A DNA stretch of 64,000 nucleotides from Nocardia camponoti. Lineage in GTDB: Bacteria; Actinomycetota; Actinomycetes; Mycobacteriales; Mycobacteriaceae. Under the pieces are notes generated by a model. The model did no database searches, was not told the DNA's origin, and saw only the letters and a list, made by a program, of their open reading frames with translations. The stretch is taken from contig NZ_BMMW01000001.1 in assembly GCF_014646135.1 (NCBI RefSeq), positions 1,133,570 to 1,197,569 on the forward strand, read 5' to 3'. Position numbers and translations under genes: made by a program. The stretch's first letter is position 1. Every line of letters begins with the position of its first letter. Shown here piece by piece: positions 33,150 to 42,165 of the stretch.

Positions 33150-34901
33150 CTACCGCCGACGCAAAGCCGCGATGCGCTCGGTCAACTGGTCGGCGGTCGC
33201 CAAAGCCGTTGGCGGACCACCACATTCGCGACGCAACTCGCCGTGAATCACGCCGTGCGGCTTGTTCGTTCGGTGGTGGTACATCGCGACCAAGCTGTTG
33301 AGTTCCTTGCGCAGCTCACCCAACCGGTCAGCGGTCGCGACACGTTCGGCGACCGGGGCCGGGGCGACCACTTCCTTTGCCGCCGTGCGGTTGTCGAGCT
33401 GACGCGTTTGGCGGTCGCGAAGCAAAGCGCGCATCTGGTCGGCGTCGAGCAGGCCAGGGATGCCGAGGTAGTCGGCTTCCTCATCGGAACCGGCGATGGT
33501 CGCGGTGCCGAACGACGAACCCTCGTAAATCACCTGGTCAAGCTCAGCGTCGGCCGCCAACGCGACAAACGACTTCTCTTCTTCGCCCGGCTCATCTTTG
33601 CGCTTGTTCGCGTCGACGAGCAGTTCGTCGTCGAACGCGCCCTTTTCGCGATGCGGCTTGCCGATCACGTGGTCGCGCTGCACCTCAAGCTGCGCGGCGA
33701 GGTCGAGGAGCACGGGCACCGACGGCAGGAACACGCTCGCGGTTTCGCCCTTGGCGCGGGCACGCACGAAGCGCCCGATCGCCTGCGCGAAGTACAGCGG
33801 GGTCGACGCCGACGTCGCGTACACCCCAACGGCGAGGCGCGGCACGTCGACACCTTCGGACACCATGCGCACCGCGACCATCCACGGCTGCGTTCCCTCG
33901 GCGAATTCACCAATGCGGTTCGACGACTGCGGGTCGTCGGAAAGCACGACCGTCGGCCGCTCCCCACTGATGTGTTCGAGCAGTTCGGCATAGTCGCGCG
34001 CGCGTTCCTGGTCGGTCGCGATCACGAGACCGCCCGCGTCCGGCATGCCCGACGCGCGCAGCTGACGTAGTCGCGTGTCGGCGGCGCGTAGGACGGCCGA
34101 GATCCAGTCGCCTGCCGGGTCGAGCGCCGTCCGCCACGCACGCGCGGTCTGTTCGGCGCTCAGCGGCTCGCCGAGGCGGGCGGTGTGCTCTTCGCCCGCG
34201 CTGTCGCGCCAATGGGCGTCGCCGGAGTAGGCGAGGAATACCACGGGCCGGACGACGCCGTCAGCGAGCGCGTCGGCGTATCCGTAGGAGTGGTCGGCGC
34301 GCGAACGCGGCAAGCCCGCTTCGTCCGGTTCGTAGGTGACGAACGGGATTTTCGAATCGTCACTGCGGAACGGCGTACCGGTGAGCGCCAGGCGTCGAGT
34401 CGCGTCGCCAAAAGCTTCCTCGGTTGCCTCACCCCACGTTTTCGCGTCGCCAGCGTGGTGGATCTCGTCGAGAATCACCAGCGTGCGACGGTTTTCGGTG
34501 CGCACGCGGTGGCGGGCTGGGTGCGCGGCGACTTGGGCGTAAGTGACGACGACACCGTGATAGTCGCCTGACGTGCCGCCGGTGCTGTTAGAGAAGCGCG
34601 AGTCGAGCGCGATCCCCGACCGCGCCGCCGACGCGGCCCACTGGTGCTTGAGGTGTTCGGTCGGCGCGACCACGGTGATCTGGTCGACGGTCCGATCCGC
34701 TAGCAACTCAGCAGCTACCCGCAGCGCGAAGGTGGTTTTACCTGCACCCGGCGTCGCGACCGCGAGAAAGTCGCGCGGCTTGCTCGACAAATACTTCGTG
34801 AGCGCCCGCCGCTGCCATGCGCGCAGCGAACCACCACCGGTCGGCTGCTCGCCCGGTGTACTCGCATTTATCGCCGTAGCGGCGCCCACCGACCCAGTCA
34901 C
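33150..34901 (-). CDS. DEAD/DEAH-box (SF2) helicase
   Basis: A 583-residue SF2 helicase of the UvrB/RecG-like DEXH group. Motif I is VATPGAGKTTFALRVA near residue 49, motif Ia APTEHLKHQW, motif II ILDEIHHAG near 145, motif III ALTGTPFRSDD, and the C-terminal helicase domain carries VIATDQERARDYAELL and AQAIGRFVRARAKGE (motif VI). The last 60 residues include VAMYHHRTNKPHGVIHGELR, a conserved tail in actinobacterial members. The function in DNA or RNA metabolism is not established. The start GTG has TAGGGT 7 bases upstream. Confidence 0.87.
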   Translation of the reverse strand: MTGSVGAATAINASTPGEQPTGGGSLRAWQRRALTKYLSSKPRDFLAVATPGAGKTTFALRVAAELLADRTVDQITVVAPTEHLKHQWAASAARSGIALDSRFSNSTGGTSGDYHGVVVTYAQVAAHPARHRVRTENRRTLVILDEIHHAGDAKTWGEATEEAFGDATRRLALTGTPFRSDDSKIPFVTYEPDEAGLPRSRADHSYGYADALADGVVRPVVFLAYSGDAHWRDSAGEEHTARLGEPLSAEQTARAWRTALDPAGDWISAVLRAADTRLRQLRASGMPDAGGLVIATDQERARDYAELLEHISGERPTVVLSDDPQSSNRIGEFAEGTQPWMVAVRMVSEGVDVPRLAVGVYATSASTPLYFAQAIGRFVRARAKGETASVFLPSVPVLLDLAAQLEVQRDHVIGKPHREKGAFDDELLVDANKRKDEPGEEEKSFVALAADAELDQVIYEGSSFGTATIAGSDEEADYLGIPGLLDADQMRALLRDRQTRQLDNRTAAKEVVAPAPVAERVATADRLGELRKELNSLVAMYHHRTNKPHGVIHGELRRECGGPPTALATADQLTERIAALRRR

Positions 34902-34908
34902 GCAGTCG

Positions 34909-34914
34909 ACCCTA
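34909..34914 (-). promoter_or_regulatory. -10 hexamer TAGGGT, leaderless promoter of the helicase gene
   Basis: Minus-strand TAGGGT, 7 bases before the GTG at 34901. Confidence 0.45.
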
Positions 34915-35087
34915 GCGGCCCGCTCCGGCGTGTCGCCAAACCGACGCGGCGCGGGCGAGAAGCGTCACAACTGAGCACCGTACGAACAGGTGGTCGAACG
35001 CGTCACCGTCCGTTTGCCCGCCGTGCGCCGACACGAACAGCGGCCCGACCCACGCGAGTTACCAACGTGGGAGATGCTTAACCCGAG

Positions 35088-36164
35088 ATGAACGAGGACA
35101 AGGCCACCACTTCCGAGCCAAGCGGGCAACGCGCGGGCGAACATCGTCGATGGTTTCAGACGGTGTGGCGGCTGATCGTGCGTGTCGCGCAGAAGTGCTG
35201 GGACCACTCCATTTTCGACAAGTCGGCGGCGGCGGCGTTCTGGCAGACGATGTCGCTGGCACCGCTTTTGCTTGGGCTGTTGGGCTCGCTTGGCTGGTTG
35301 GGCGGCCTTTTCGGGCCCGACACCGTCGACATTGTCGAGGCGAAAATCATCACGTTCAGCCGGGAGTTTTTCAATCCGAGCGTGGTCGCTGATCTGATCG
35401 AACCCACGGTTGCCGATGTGCTCGGTCGCGGTCGGGGCGCGGTGGTGTCGATCGGCTTCGTGTTGTCGCTGTGGGCCGGTTCGTCGGCGATGGCAACCTT
35501 CGTTGACGCGATCGTGCACGCGCACGGTCAGGAAGACGCGCGCAATCCGGTGTGGCAGCGAATTTTCGCGCTGCTGCTGTACGTGCAATTCCTCATCGCG
35601 GCGGTGCTGATCCTGCCGCTCGTCGCGGTGGGGCCCACGATCGTGGGGCGCATCCTCCCCGAGAGCTGGCGCGAACCGGGCCTGCGGCTGATCGATGGGT
35701 TCTACTACCCGATCGTTGGCCTGCTGCTGATTGTCGGGCTGACCACGCTGTACAAGCTCGCGTTGCACAAAACACTGCCGTGGCATCGGCTGCTGTGGGG
35801 CGCGCTGATCGCGGGCGTTTTTTTCATGGGCGCGAGCGACGTTTTGCGGCGCTACCTGTCGTGGATCACCGACACCGGCGTGACCTACGGCGCGCTCGCG
35901 ACGCCGATCGCGTTTCTGCTTTTCACGTACTTTCTCGGCTTCGCGGTAATTCTCGGCGCGGAATTCAACGCCGCTGTGCAGGAGTTTTGGCCCGCCCGCG
36001 CCACGCGAATGGAACAGATTCGCGACTGGCTCACTCGACTGCGCAACGGCGAGGACATCGAGAGTCTCGATTTGTCGGATGAACACGACCGCGCATCCGT
36101 CGACTCAACAGAGCCGACGGTGCCGGAAATGCGTGCTCAGTCGCCTTTACGCAAGCCGTCGTAG
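35088..36164 (+). CDS. YihY/BrkB-family membrane protein
   Basis: A 358-residue inner membrane protein of the YihY/virulence-factor BrkB family, with six hydrophobic stretches: residues 55-75 (SLAPLLLGLLGSLGWLGGLF), 115-135, 155-180, 200-220, 235-255 and 268-290 (TPIAFLLFTYFLGFAVILG). The family signature WAGSSAMATFVDAI is present. Despite older annotation it is not ribonuclease BN. The role is unknown. The ribosome site before ATG 35088 is poor. The gene ends inside the 3' end of the convergent DUF3039 gene. Confidence 0.87.
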   Translation: MNEDKATTSEPSGQRAGEHRRWFQTVWRLIVRVAQKCWDHSIFDKSAAAAFWQTMSLAPLLLGLLGSLGWLGGLFGPDTVDIVEAKIITFSREFFNPSVVADLIEPTVADVLGRGRGAVVSIGFVLSLWAGSSAMATFVDAIVHAHGQEDARNPVWQRIFALLLYVQFLIAAVLILPLVAVGPTIVGRILPESWREPGLRLIDGFYYPIVGLLLIVGLTTLYKLALHKTLPWHRLLWGALIAGVFFMGASDVLRRYLSWITDTGVTYGALATPIAFLLFTYFLGFAVILGAEFNAAVQEFWPARATRMEQIRDWLTRLRNGEDIESLDLSDEHDRASVDSTEPTVPEMRAQSPLRKPS

Positions 36165-36373
36165 ACCTTTTTGCAGTCTGGGCAAACCGGCGAACCGGGC
36201 TTGGCCGAGCGGGTAACGGGGAAAACCTCACCACATAAGGCGACGACCATCGTGCCCATGACGGCGCTTTCGGCAATCCGGTTCTTTTTCACGTAGTGGA
36301 AGACCTTGGGAGTGTCGTCGCTCGTCGTCTCGTCAGTGGTGGTTTCCGGGCGCACCAGGGTGTCTGTACTCAC
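36137..36373 (-). CDS. DUF3039 protein
   Basis: A 78-residue actinobacterial protein of unknown function. It has a Thr/Asp-rich N-terminus (STDTLVRPETTTDETTSDD), then HYVKKNRIAESAVMGTMVVALCGEVF and a second half-site VCPDCKKVYDGL, so one zinc ion could bind Cys, Cys, Cys. GTG 36373 gives the usual family start (STDTL); ATG 36382 three codons earlier is possible. Its last 28 bases overlap the YihY gene on the other strand. Confidence 0.87.
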   Translation of the reverse strand: MSTDTLVRPETTTDETTSDDTPKVFHYVKKNRIAESAVMGTMVVALCGEVFPVTRSAKPGSPVCPDCKKVYDGLRKGD

Positions 36374-36456
36374 GACATCCATGATGCCGCATCGATGCGA
36401 CAGCGCGCAGACCAGCCGCTTGTGCGGGCATCTGACCAAAGTGGAAGACTTGGGCT

Positions 36457-36873
36457 ATGCGCGACAACGGCGATGTCCCCGGCGCCGACGAAAACCCCGA
36501 GGTCACGGTACCCACTCCGCCCGCCGACACCCCCGGCGTTCGGCGGAGCTTCGCCAGCTCTGACCCGCGTCATGCGGTCTTGATCACCGAGGCGGCACCT
36601 TCGCTGGAAGACCAGCATCGTGCCCGCGTGCGGCGCTACATGCTGATCATGGGCCTGCGCATTCCGTGCCTTGTTTTGGCGGCGATTTCGTACGTGACCT
36701 TCGAAAGTCCGCTGCTCGCGATCTTGATCATGCTGGCGTCGGTGCCGCTGCCGTGGATCGCGGTGCTCATCGCCAACGACCGGCCGCCGCGCGACAAGAC
36801 TGAGCCGAGCCGCTGGGATGGGCGCGACGCCCAACTTCAACTCGAAGCGCGCAAACACAACATCATCGAATGA
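36457..36873 (+). CDS. DUF3099 membrane protein
   Basis: A 138-residue protein with an acidic Pro-rich head, the conserved HAVLITEAAPSLEDQHRARVRRYM stretch before the membrane, two close transmembrane helices (about residues 62-80 and 84-104) and a polar tail. Function unknown; conserved beside DUF3039 in Actinobacteria. It is divergent from DUF3039 with 83 bases between the starts, and its last 11 bases overlap the convergent MFS gene. Confidence 0.85.
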   Translation: MRDNGDVPGADENPEVTVPTPPADTPGVRRSFASSDPRHAVLITEAAPSLEDQHRARVRRYMLIMGLRIPCLVLAAISYVTFESPLLAILIMLASVPLPWIAVLIANDRPPRDKTEPSRWDGRDAQLQLEARKHNIIE

Positions 36874-38152
36874 TTTTCGGTCGCACAATCAGCAGCGACA
36901 TCACCGCCGCGATCGCGCACAATCCGCCAGCGACGTACCAGGCGAGATCGTAGGAACCATTGATGTCGCGGATCAGGCCAGCGCCCGTCGCGGCGATCGC
37001 GGCACCAACCTGGTGCGCGGCGAAGACCCAGCCGAAAGCGATGGGGCCGTCCTCGCCGAACAGTTCGCGACACAGCAGAACCGTCGGTGGCACGGTCGCG
37101 ATCCAGTCAAGTCCGTAGAAAACGACGAACACCCACATGCTCGGTTGGGTGTACGGGCCGAGCAGTGACGGCAGGATCAGCAGCGAAAGCCCACGCAGCG
37201 CGTAGTAGCCGACGAGGAGATAACGCGGGTCGAAGCGGTCCGACAGCCACCCGGAGGCGATCGTGCCAGCGACATCGAAGATGCCGACGAGCGCGAGCAG
37301 CCCGGCGGCCGTCGTCGATGGCATGCCGTGGTCGTGGGCAGCGGTGACGAAGTGCGTGCCGACGAGCCCGTTCGTCGACGCGCCACAAATCGCGAATCCG
37401 CCTGCGAGCAGCCAGAATCCGCGCGTTCGCGCCGCTGTCGCGAGCACGCGCAGCGCACGCGTCGCCGAACCGCCGGTGTGGGCCACGCGCACGCCGACCG
37501 GCGAGTCGGCTGGGGCACCGTAGGCGCGCACCCCGAGGTCGCTCGGGTAATCGCGCAGGCACAGCCACACCAGCGGCACCACCGCGAGCGCGACCCCCGC
37601 GACGAGCAGCGACGGCATCCGCCAGCCGTGCTCGTTCGCCAGTTTCGCGACGAGCGGGAGGAAAACCAGTTGGCCGGTCGCGCCCGCTGCCGTGAGAATG
37701 CCGGTCACGAGGCCACGACTCTGGACGAACCAGCGGCCGCCAATCGTGGCGACGAACGGCATCGACATCGATCCGACGCCAACGCCGACGAGCAATCCCC
37801 AGGTCAGGACCAACTGCCACGGCTGGGTCATGAAGACCGTGAGCCCGGCGCCAGCCGCGATGAGCACCAGCGCGCAACAAACAACCTGGCGAATGCCGAA
37901 GCGGTCCATCAGCGCGGCGGCGAACGGCGATATCAGGCCGTAGAGCAGCATGTTGAGCGAAACCGCGCCCGCGATTGTGGCGTGTGACCAGCCGAATTCG
38001 ACGTGCAGCGGGTCGATGAGCACGCTTGGCACCGAGCGGAACGCGGCCGCGCCGAGCAGGGTCACGAACCCGACCGCCGCGACGATCCATGCTGGGTGGA
38101 CTCGGCGACGCGGGGTCGACTGGTCGGTCGGCGGGGTGCGCAGCTCGGTCAC
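36863..38152 (-). CDS. Major facilitator superfamily transporter (OFA/monocarboxylate-like)
   Basis: A 429-residue carrier with twelve transmembrane segments. Loop 2-3 shows LMDRFGIRQVV and loop 8-9 GWLSDRFDPRYLL, the MFS signature. Helix 1 with PSVLIDPLHVEFGWSHATI and helix 4-5 GGRWFVQSRGLVTGI resemble oxalate/formate and monocarboxylate carriers. The substrate is not known. GTG 38152 was chosen because the frame upstream is Arg-rich and lacks a helix. The divergent VOC gene shares the promoter gap, which holds a long palindrome. Confidence 0.87.
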   Translation of the reverse strand: MTELRTPPTDQSTPRRRVHPAWIVAAVGFVTLLGAAAFRSVPSVLIDPLHVEFGWSHATIAGAVSLNMLLYGLISPFAAALMDRFGIRQVVCCALVLIAAGAGLTVFMTQPWQLVLTWGLLVGVGVGSMSMPFVATIGGRWFVQSRGLVTGILTAAGATGQLVFLPLVAKLANEHGWRMPSLLVAGVALAVVPLVWLCLRDYPSDLGVRAYGAPADSPVGVRVAHTGGSATRALRVLATAARTRGFWLLAGGFAICGASTNGLVGTHFVTAAHDHGMPSTTAAGLLALVGIFDVAGTIASGWLSDRFDPRYLLVGYYALRGLSLLILPSLLGPYTQPSMWVFVVFYGLDWIATVPPTVLLCRELFGEDGPIAFGWVFAAHQVGAAIAATGAGLIRDINGSYDLAWYVAGGLCAIAAVMSLLIVRPKIIR

Positions 38153-38196
38153 GCGTCCAGCTTGACGGACGCGATGGGGCGTGCGCGAGGCGACCC

Positions 38197-38223
38197 GGTG
38201 CCATCTTTCGACAAGATGGCGCC
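38197..38223. promoter_or_regulatory. Palindrome between the MFS and VOC genes
   Basis: GGTGCCATCTT (38197-38207) and AAGATGGCGCC (38213-38223) match in 10 of 11 positions around TCGAC. It lies in the divergent promoter gap and may be an operator. Confidence 0.4.
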
Positions 38224-38288
38224 ACCGTCGTGCAGTGGTACTACCGTGCACATCGCGTGAACGTGGTGAACCGAGGAGGACGCAGGGG

Positions 38289-39020
38289 ATGATCAGCTGG
38301 ACATGGGCCTTCTTAGACCGTCCCGCATCGACTTTCGAAGCATGCGCGCACTTTTGGGCGACGGTCACCGGGTCGACGCTGTCGCCGCGACGGGGTGGGC
38401 GCGACGAGTTCCTTACTCTCCTGCCCGCGAGCGGTCCGGCGTGGTTGAAGATGCAGGTGATTGAGTCGGAGACACCGGGGACGCATCTCGACCTTGATGT
38501 TGTCGACGTTCCGCGCGCTGTCGAACGTGCGATTGCCCTGGGCGCGAAGGTGATTGCGGAAGGCGACGACTACACGTCGATGACTTCGCCTGCGGGACAG
38601 GTCTTTTGCTTCACCACCGCAGACCCCGCACCGCGCGAGCTGATCGGACTCAGCGCGAGCCCGGACGGCAACGTCACGCGACTCGATCAGATCTGTCTGG
38701 ATGTGAGCGCGTCGAATGTGGTTGACGAGACCGCATTTTGGCGCGAGTTGACGGGATGGTCGCCACAGCCGACACCGCGCCCCGAATTCACCCGACTACG
38801 TGACCCCGGTCAGCCGCTGCAGTTTCTCCTGCAACGACTCGACGAATCCCGTCCTCCCTCCGCCCACCCCGACCTCGCCTGCACCGATGTCGCGGCCACG
38901 GCAACCTGGCACGAACTACTCGGCGCGACCTTCGTCGCCGACGGGGCCGGCTGGCTCGTCCTGCGCGACCCGTCCGGTGCCCCGTATTGTCTGACGGCGC
39001 GAAGCCCGTTCGCGGGGTGA
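38289..39020 (+). CDS. Two-domain VOC (glyoxalase-like) protein
   Basis: A 243-residue protein with two vicinal-oxygen-chelate modules. The first (about 1-120) starts MISWTWAFLDRPASTFEACAHFW and ends PAGQVFCFTT; the second (about 130-240) starts RLDQICLDVSASNVVDETAFW and ends DPSGAPYCL. Family members include glyoxalase-like and dioxygenase-like metal enzymes and resistance proteins; the metal ligands here are not certain and the substrate is unknown. GAGGAGGACGCAGGGG before ATG 38289 gives a strong ribosome site. It is divergent from the MFS carrier. Confidence 0.85.
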   Translation: MISWTWAFLDRPASTFEACAHFWATVTGSTLSPRRGGRDEFLTLLPASGPAWLKMQVIESETPGTHLDLDVVDVPRAVERAIALGAKVIAEGDDYTSMTSPAGQVFCFTTADPAPRELIGLSASPDGNVTRLDQICLDVSASNVVDETAFWRELTGWSPQPTPRPEFTRLRDPGQPLQFLLQRLDESRPPSAHPDLACTDVAATATWHELLGATFVADGAGWLVLRDPSGAPYCLTARSPFAG

Positions 39021-39113
39021 GATTTTCGCCGCCCGTATGAAGGCGGTGCCCGCGCGCGACACGCCGACACCTCCGGCGGCGGCACGCCGGGGCCGGACTG
39101 GCACAGTGTTCGG

Positions 39114-40631
39114 GTGCCGAACAACCCAACGACCACCCATTCCCAGCTCACCGCGCTCGCGCCGGACCTGCGAAGCGCGCTGCTGCGCGTCGGTTACACC
39201 GCCGACGGCCTACTCGACGTGCTCGGCGACGATGTGCACGCCGCGCTCGGTCGATCCGAACCGGTTCCGGTTCGTCGCGCCGCGCTCGCCGCTGGCGAAT
39301 TGGGCACGCTGATCCGGCTGCTGTTACTGGGTGACCCGCTGCCGGTCGACGAGGTCGCCGCCGCGATCGCGCCTGCGAGCGTCGATGATGCAGTCGCCGC
39401 CGGATTCCTTGTTCGCGACTTTGACCAGGTCAGGGCCGCGATCGACCTGCGTCCGCTCGATACCGGATCAGGCACGCGCTGGATCTTTTCCGATCTTGAC
39501 GACTCGATGCGCCGCCGCACGCTCACCGAGGATCACGTGCTCGGCGTCGGGCACGCGTCGCTTTCGCTGCTGCGGGCGACCCCGACCGAACCGGTCGGCA
39601 CGGTATTAGACCTGGGCACCGGATGCGGTGTGCAGGCCGTGCACGCGGCGGAGTATTCGGGCAAAGTGACCGCCACCGACGTCAATCCACGCGCGCTGTG
39701 GCTCGCCGAAGCGACGGCCGCGCTCAACGGGTTCGACTTCGAACTGCTGGAAGGCTCGTGGTTTGAACCGGTCGCTGGTCGGCGTTTCGACCAGATCGTC
39801 GCGAATCCGCCGTTCGTTGTTGGGCCAGCGCGCATCGAACACACCTATCGCGACTCCGGTCTCGCGCTCGACGGCGCGTCGGAACTGGTGATTTCGCAGG
39901 CCGCTGACCTGCTCGCGCCCGGCGGGACCGCCGCGATGCTCGCCGCCTGGGTGCACGTTGATGGCCAAGATTGGCGACAGCGCGTGTCGTCGTGGTTGCC
40001 CGAATACGGCGTTGACGCCTGGATTGTGCAGCGTGATGTCGCTGATCCGGCGCTGTATGTGGGCACGTGGCTGCGCGATGCTGGCCTCGACCCGCGCGAC
40101 CCGGCCGCCCAGGAACGTGCGCAGGCATGGCTCGACGCGTTCGAAGCCGCCGACGTCGAAGGGATCGGCTTCGGTTTCGTCTACCTGCACGCCATCGATG
40201 GGCCGACCGAACTGCTCGCCGAAGACCTCACGCACGGTTTCGATGACCCGCTCGGGCCCGAGGCGAGCGCGTACTTCGCCCGGTCAGCGTGGCTGCGTGC
40301 GGTCGCGCGCGATCCCGACCTCGCGTGGACGTCGCGGTTTGAACCAAGTCCGGCGACCGCGCTTGAACGCGTTTACCTGCCCGGCGAGTTCGGTTGGGAT
40401 GAGCAGGTCGCGCGACTGCACCGTGGCGACGGACCGCGTTGGCAGCACGAAGTTGACGACGCGACCGTCGCGCTCGTCGCCGGAATGCGCGCCGACGGAC
40501 TGACGCTGGCCGAATTGCTCGAACTGTTATCCATCGCCCAGGGCGAAGACGAGGTGAGCCCCGAATTCGCCGCCCAGGCATTGAGTGTCGTTATGGGATT
40601 GGTGCGGCACGGGCTGATTCGGCCGGTCTGA
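39114..40631 (+). CDS. Class I SAM-dependent N-methyltransferase (HemK/PrmC-like NPPF)
   Basis: A 505-residue protein. Residues 1-135 form an N-terminal helical domain; residues 145-300 hold the methyltransferase core with VLDLGTGCGVQAVHAAEYS for SAM, ATDVNPRALWLAEATAALNG, and VANPPFVVG, the NPPF catalytic motif of amide or amine N-methyltransferases. A long C-terminal domain follows, ending MGLVRHGLIRPV. Targets of such actinobacterial proteins (protein glutamine or rRNA base) are not known. The start is GTG 39114 with CACAGT 6 bases upstream, an imperfect -10. Confidence 0.85.
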   Translation: MPNNPTTTHSQLTALAPDLRSALLRVGYTADGLLDVLGDDVHAALGRSEPVPVRRAALAAGELGTLIRLLLLGDPLPVDEVAAAIAPASVDDAVAAGFLVRDFDQVRAAIDLRPLDTGSGTRWIFSDLDDSMRRRTLTEDHVLGVGHASLSLLRATPTEPVGTVLDLGTGCGVQAVHAAEYSGKVTATDVNPRALWLAEATAALNGFDFELLEGSWFEPVAGRRFDQIVANPPFVVGPARIEHTYRDSGLALDGASELVISQAADLLAPGGTAAMLAAWVHVDGQDWRQRVSSWLPEYGVDAWIVQRDVADPALYVGTWLRDAGLDPRDPAAQERAQAWLDAFEAADVEGIGFGFVYLHAIDGPTELLAEDLTHGFDDPLGPEASAYFARSAWLRAVARDPDLAWTSRFEPSPATALERVYLPGEFGWDEQVARLHRGDGPRWQHEVDDATVALVAGMRADGLTLAELLELLSIAQGEDEVSPEFAAQALSVVMGLVRHGLIRPV

Positions 40632-40737
40632 GGCCCTCGCTCGACCGTTTTCGGCCAACCTGGCCGCGCTTCTCAGGAACTTCTCAGCAGTCGTGACCTA
40701 AATGCGCAGCTCAGGGCCGTTTACGGCGGGCGATACC

Positions 40738-40766
40738 GGGAACTTTCCTTCTGTCGGGTCCGTTGA
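40738..40766 (+). promoter_or_regulatory. ECF-type promoter GGGAAC-N17-CGTTGA of sigB
   Basis: GGGAAC (40738-40743), 17 bases, CGTTGA (40761-40766), 33 bases before the sigB ATG. This matches the SigE/SigH-dependent sigB promoters known in mycobacteria. Confidence 0.8.
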
Positions 40767-40799
40767 TCTGGATGAGACACCACCGACAGGAGGCAAGTC

Positions 40800-41768
40800 A
40801 TGACAAGCCCCGCCACAACTCGTGTGCGCCCCAGCGAAGCTGATATCGACGCCCAGAGCCCCGCCGCCGATTTGGTACGCGTGTACTTGAACGGAATCGG
40901 TCGCACGGCACTGCTCACGGCAGCCGACGAGGTAGAACTGGCCAAGCGCATCGAGGCGGGCCTGTATGCCCAGCACCTGCTTGAGACCACCAAGCGATTG
41001 TCGGCCACGCGCAAGCGCGACCTGGCGATCCTGGTTCGAGAAGGTCAGGGTGCTCGCTCGCACCTGCTCGAAGCCAACCTGCGTCTCGTTGTATCGCTCG
41101 CGAAGCGCTACACCGGTCGCGGCATGCCGTTGCTCGACCTGATCCAGGAAGGCAACCTCGGGCTCATCCGCGCGATGGAGAAGTTCGACTACGCCAAGGG
41201 CTTTAAGTTCTCCACCTATGCAACCTGGTGGATTCGCCAGGCCATCACGCGTGGCATGGCCGACCAGAGCCGCACCATCCGGCTGCCAGTGCATTTGGTC
41301 GAGCAGGTCAACAAGCTCGCCCGCATCAAGCGTGAGTTGCACCAGCAGCTCGGTCGCGAAGCCACCGATGCCGAACTCTCGGAAGAGTCGGGCATCCCGG
41401 TCGAGAAAATCGCCGACCTGCTCGACCACAGCCGCGACCCGGTCAGCCTGGACATGCCGGTTGGCAACGACGAAGAGGCTCCCCTCGGCGACTTCATCGA
41501 GGATTCCGAAGCCACGTCGGCCGAAAGCGCCGTGATCGCTGGCCTGCTGCACACCGATGTGCGCAGCGTGCTTGCCACCCTCGATGAGCGCGAGCAGCAG
41601 GTCATCCGCCTGCGCTACGGCCTCGACGACGGCCAGCCCCGCACGCTCGATCAGATCGGCAAGCTCTTCGGGCTCTCGCGCGAGCGCGTTCGCCAGATCG
41701 AGCGTGAGGTCATGGCCAAGCTGCGTAAGGGCGACCGCGCTGAGCGATTGCGGGCTTACGCCAGCTAG
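40800..41768 (+). CDS. sigB: Principal-like stress sigma factor SigB
   Basis: A 322-residue group II sigma factor very similar to SigA in regions 1.2 to 4 but without the long head. Region 1.2 begins [16 protein letters not shown], region 2 has [20 protein letters not shown] and [17 protein letters not shown], and region 4 has [25 protein letters not shown] seven bases before the ATG sets the start. The ECF-type promoter upstream places it in the stress hierarchy; ideR lies 4.5 kb on, separated here by the pat-acuC pair. Confidence 0.96.
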   Translation: MTSPATTRVRPSEADIDAQSPAADLVRVYLNGIGRTALLTAADEVELAKRIEAGLYAQHLLETTKRLSATRKRDLAILVREGQGARSHLLEANLRLVVSLAKRYTGRGMPLLDLIQEGNLGLIRAMEKFDYAKGFKFSTYATWWIRQAITRGMADQSRTIRLPVHLVEQVNKLARIKRELHQQLGREATDAELSEESGIPVEKIADLLDHSRDPVSLDMPVGNDEEAPLGDFIEDSEATSAESAVIAGLLHTDVRSVLATLDEREQQVIRLRYGLDDGQPRTLDQIGKLFGLSRERVRQIEREVMAKLRKGDRAERLRAYAS

Positions 41769-41771
41769 TCG

Positions 41772-42080
41772 CTAACTCGGATCGACGGCGATGTCGTAAT
41801 TCACGATGTCGCCGTCGACTGCTGTCACGGTCACGTTGGTGCCCAACTGTTCACCGTCGACGGTGATGGTGCAGCGCATGGTGGTCCCCACCTTCCCGCT
41901 CAAATCGCCTGGGCAGTCAACCTCGCTCACAGGCGTGCCGATCTTCGTCGACAGGGTTTCCGAGACCGACCGTTCGAGGTCGGCCTCGTTCACCTTCGCT
42001 CCGCCGATCTCGAAGGAACACCCGGCCACGGCGAAGGTGATGGCGAGAGCGGAAAAGCCAACGACGACGGTGGTTTTCAT
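41772..42080 (-). CDS. DUF4333 lipoprotein
   Basis: A 102-residue secreted lipoprotein. MKTTVVVGFSALAITFAVAGC is a classic signal peptide with lipobox AVAGC (Cys20-21 region), followed by the mature domain KVNEADLERSVSETLSTKIG, a conserved cysteine pair (EVDCPGDLSGKVGTTMRCTI), and VDGDIVNYDIAV, the DUF4333 pattern found in mycobacterial lipoproteins. ATG 42080 has AGG 8 bases upstream and gives the signal peptide at once. It is convergent with sigB, 3 bases apart. Confidence 0.9.
   Translation of the reverse strand: MKTTVVVGFSALAITFAVAGCSFEIGGAKVNEADLERSVSETLSTKIGTPVSEVDCPGDLSGKVGTTMRCTITVDGEQLGTNVTVTAVDGDIVNYDIAVDPS
41782..41818. terminator. Hairpin at the end of sigB inside the DUF4333 gene
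   Basis: TCGACGGCGATGTCG (41782-41796) faces CGATGTCGCCGTCGA (41804-41818); 13 of 15 positions pair. It lies 13 bases after the sigB stop but within the C-terminal codons of the lipoprotein gene. Confidence 0.4.
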
Positions 42081-42165
42081 GGGATTGCCTACTTTCTGCG
42101 AACGATCAGGTCGCGACAAGATCTCCCACCGGGTCGGTCGATGTTAACCACCTCCACGGCCTCGA

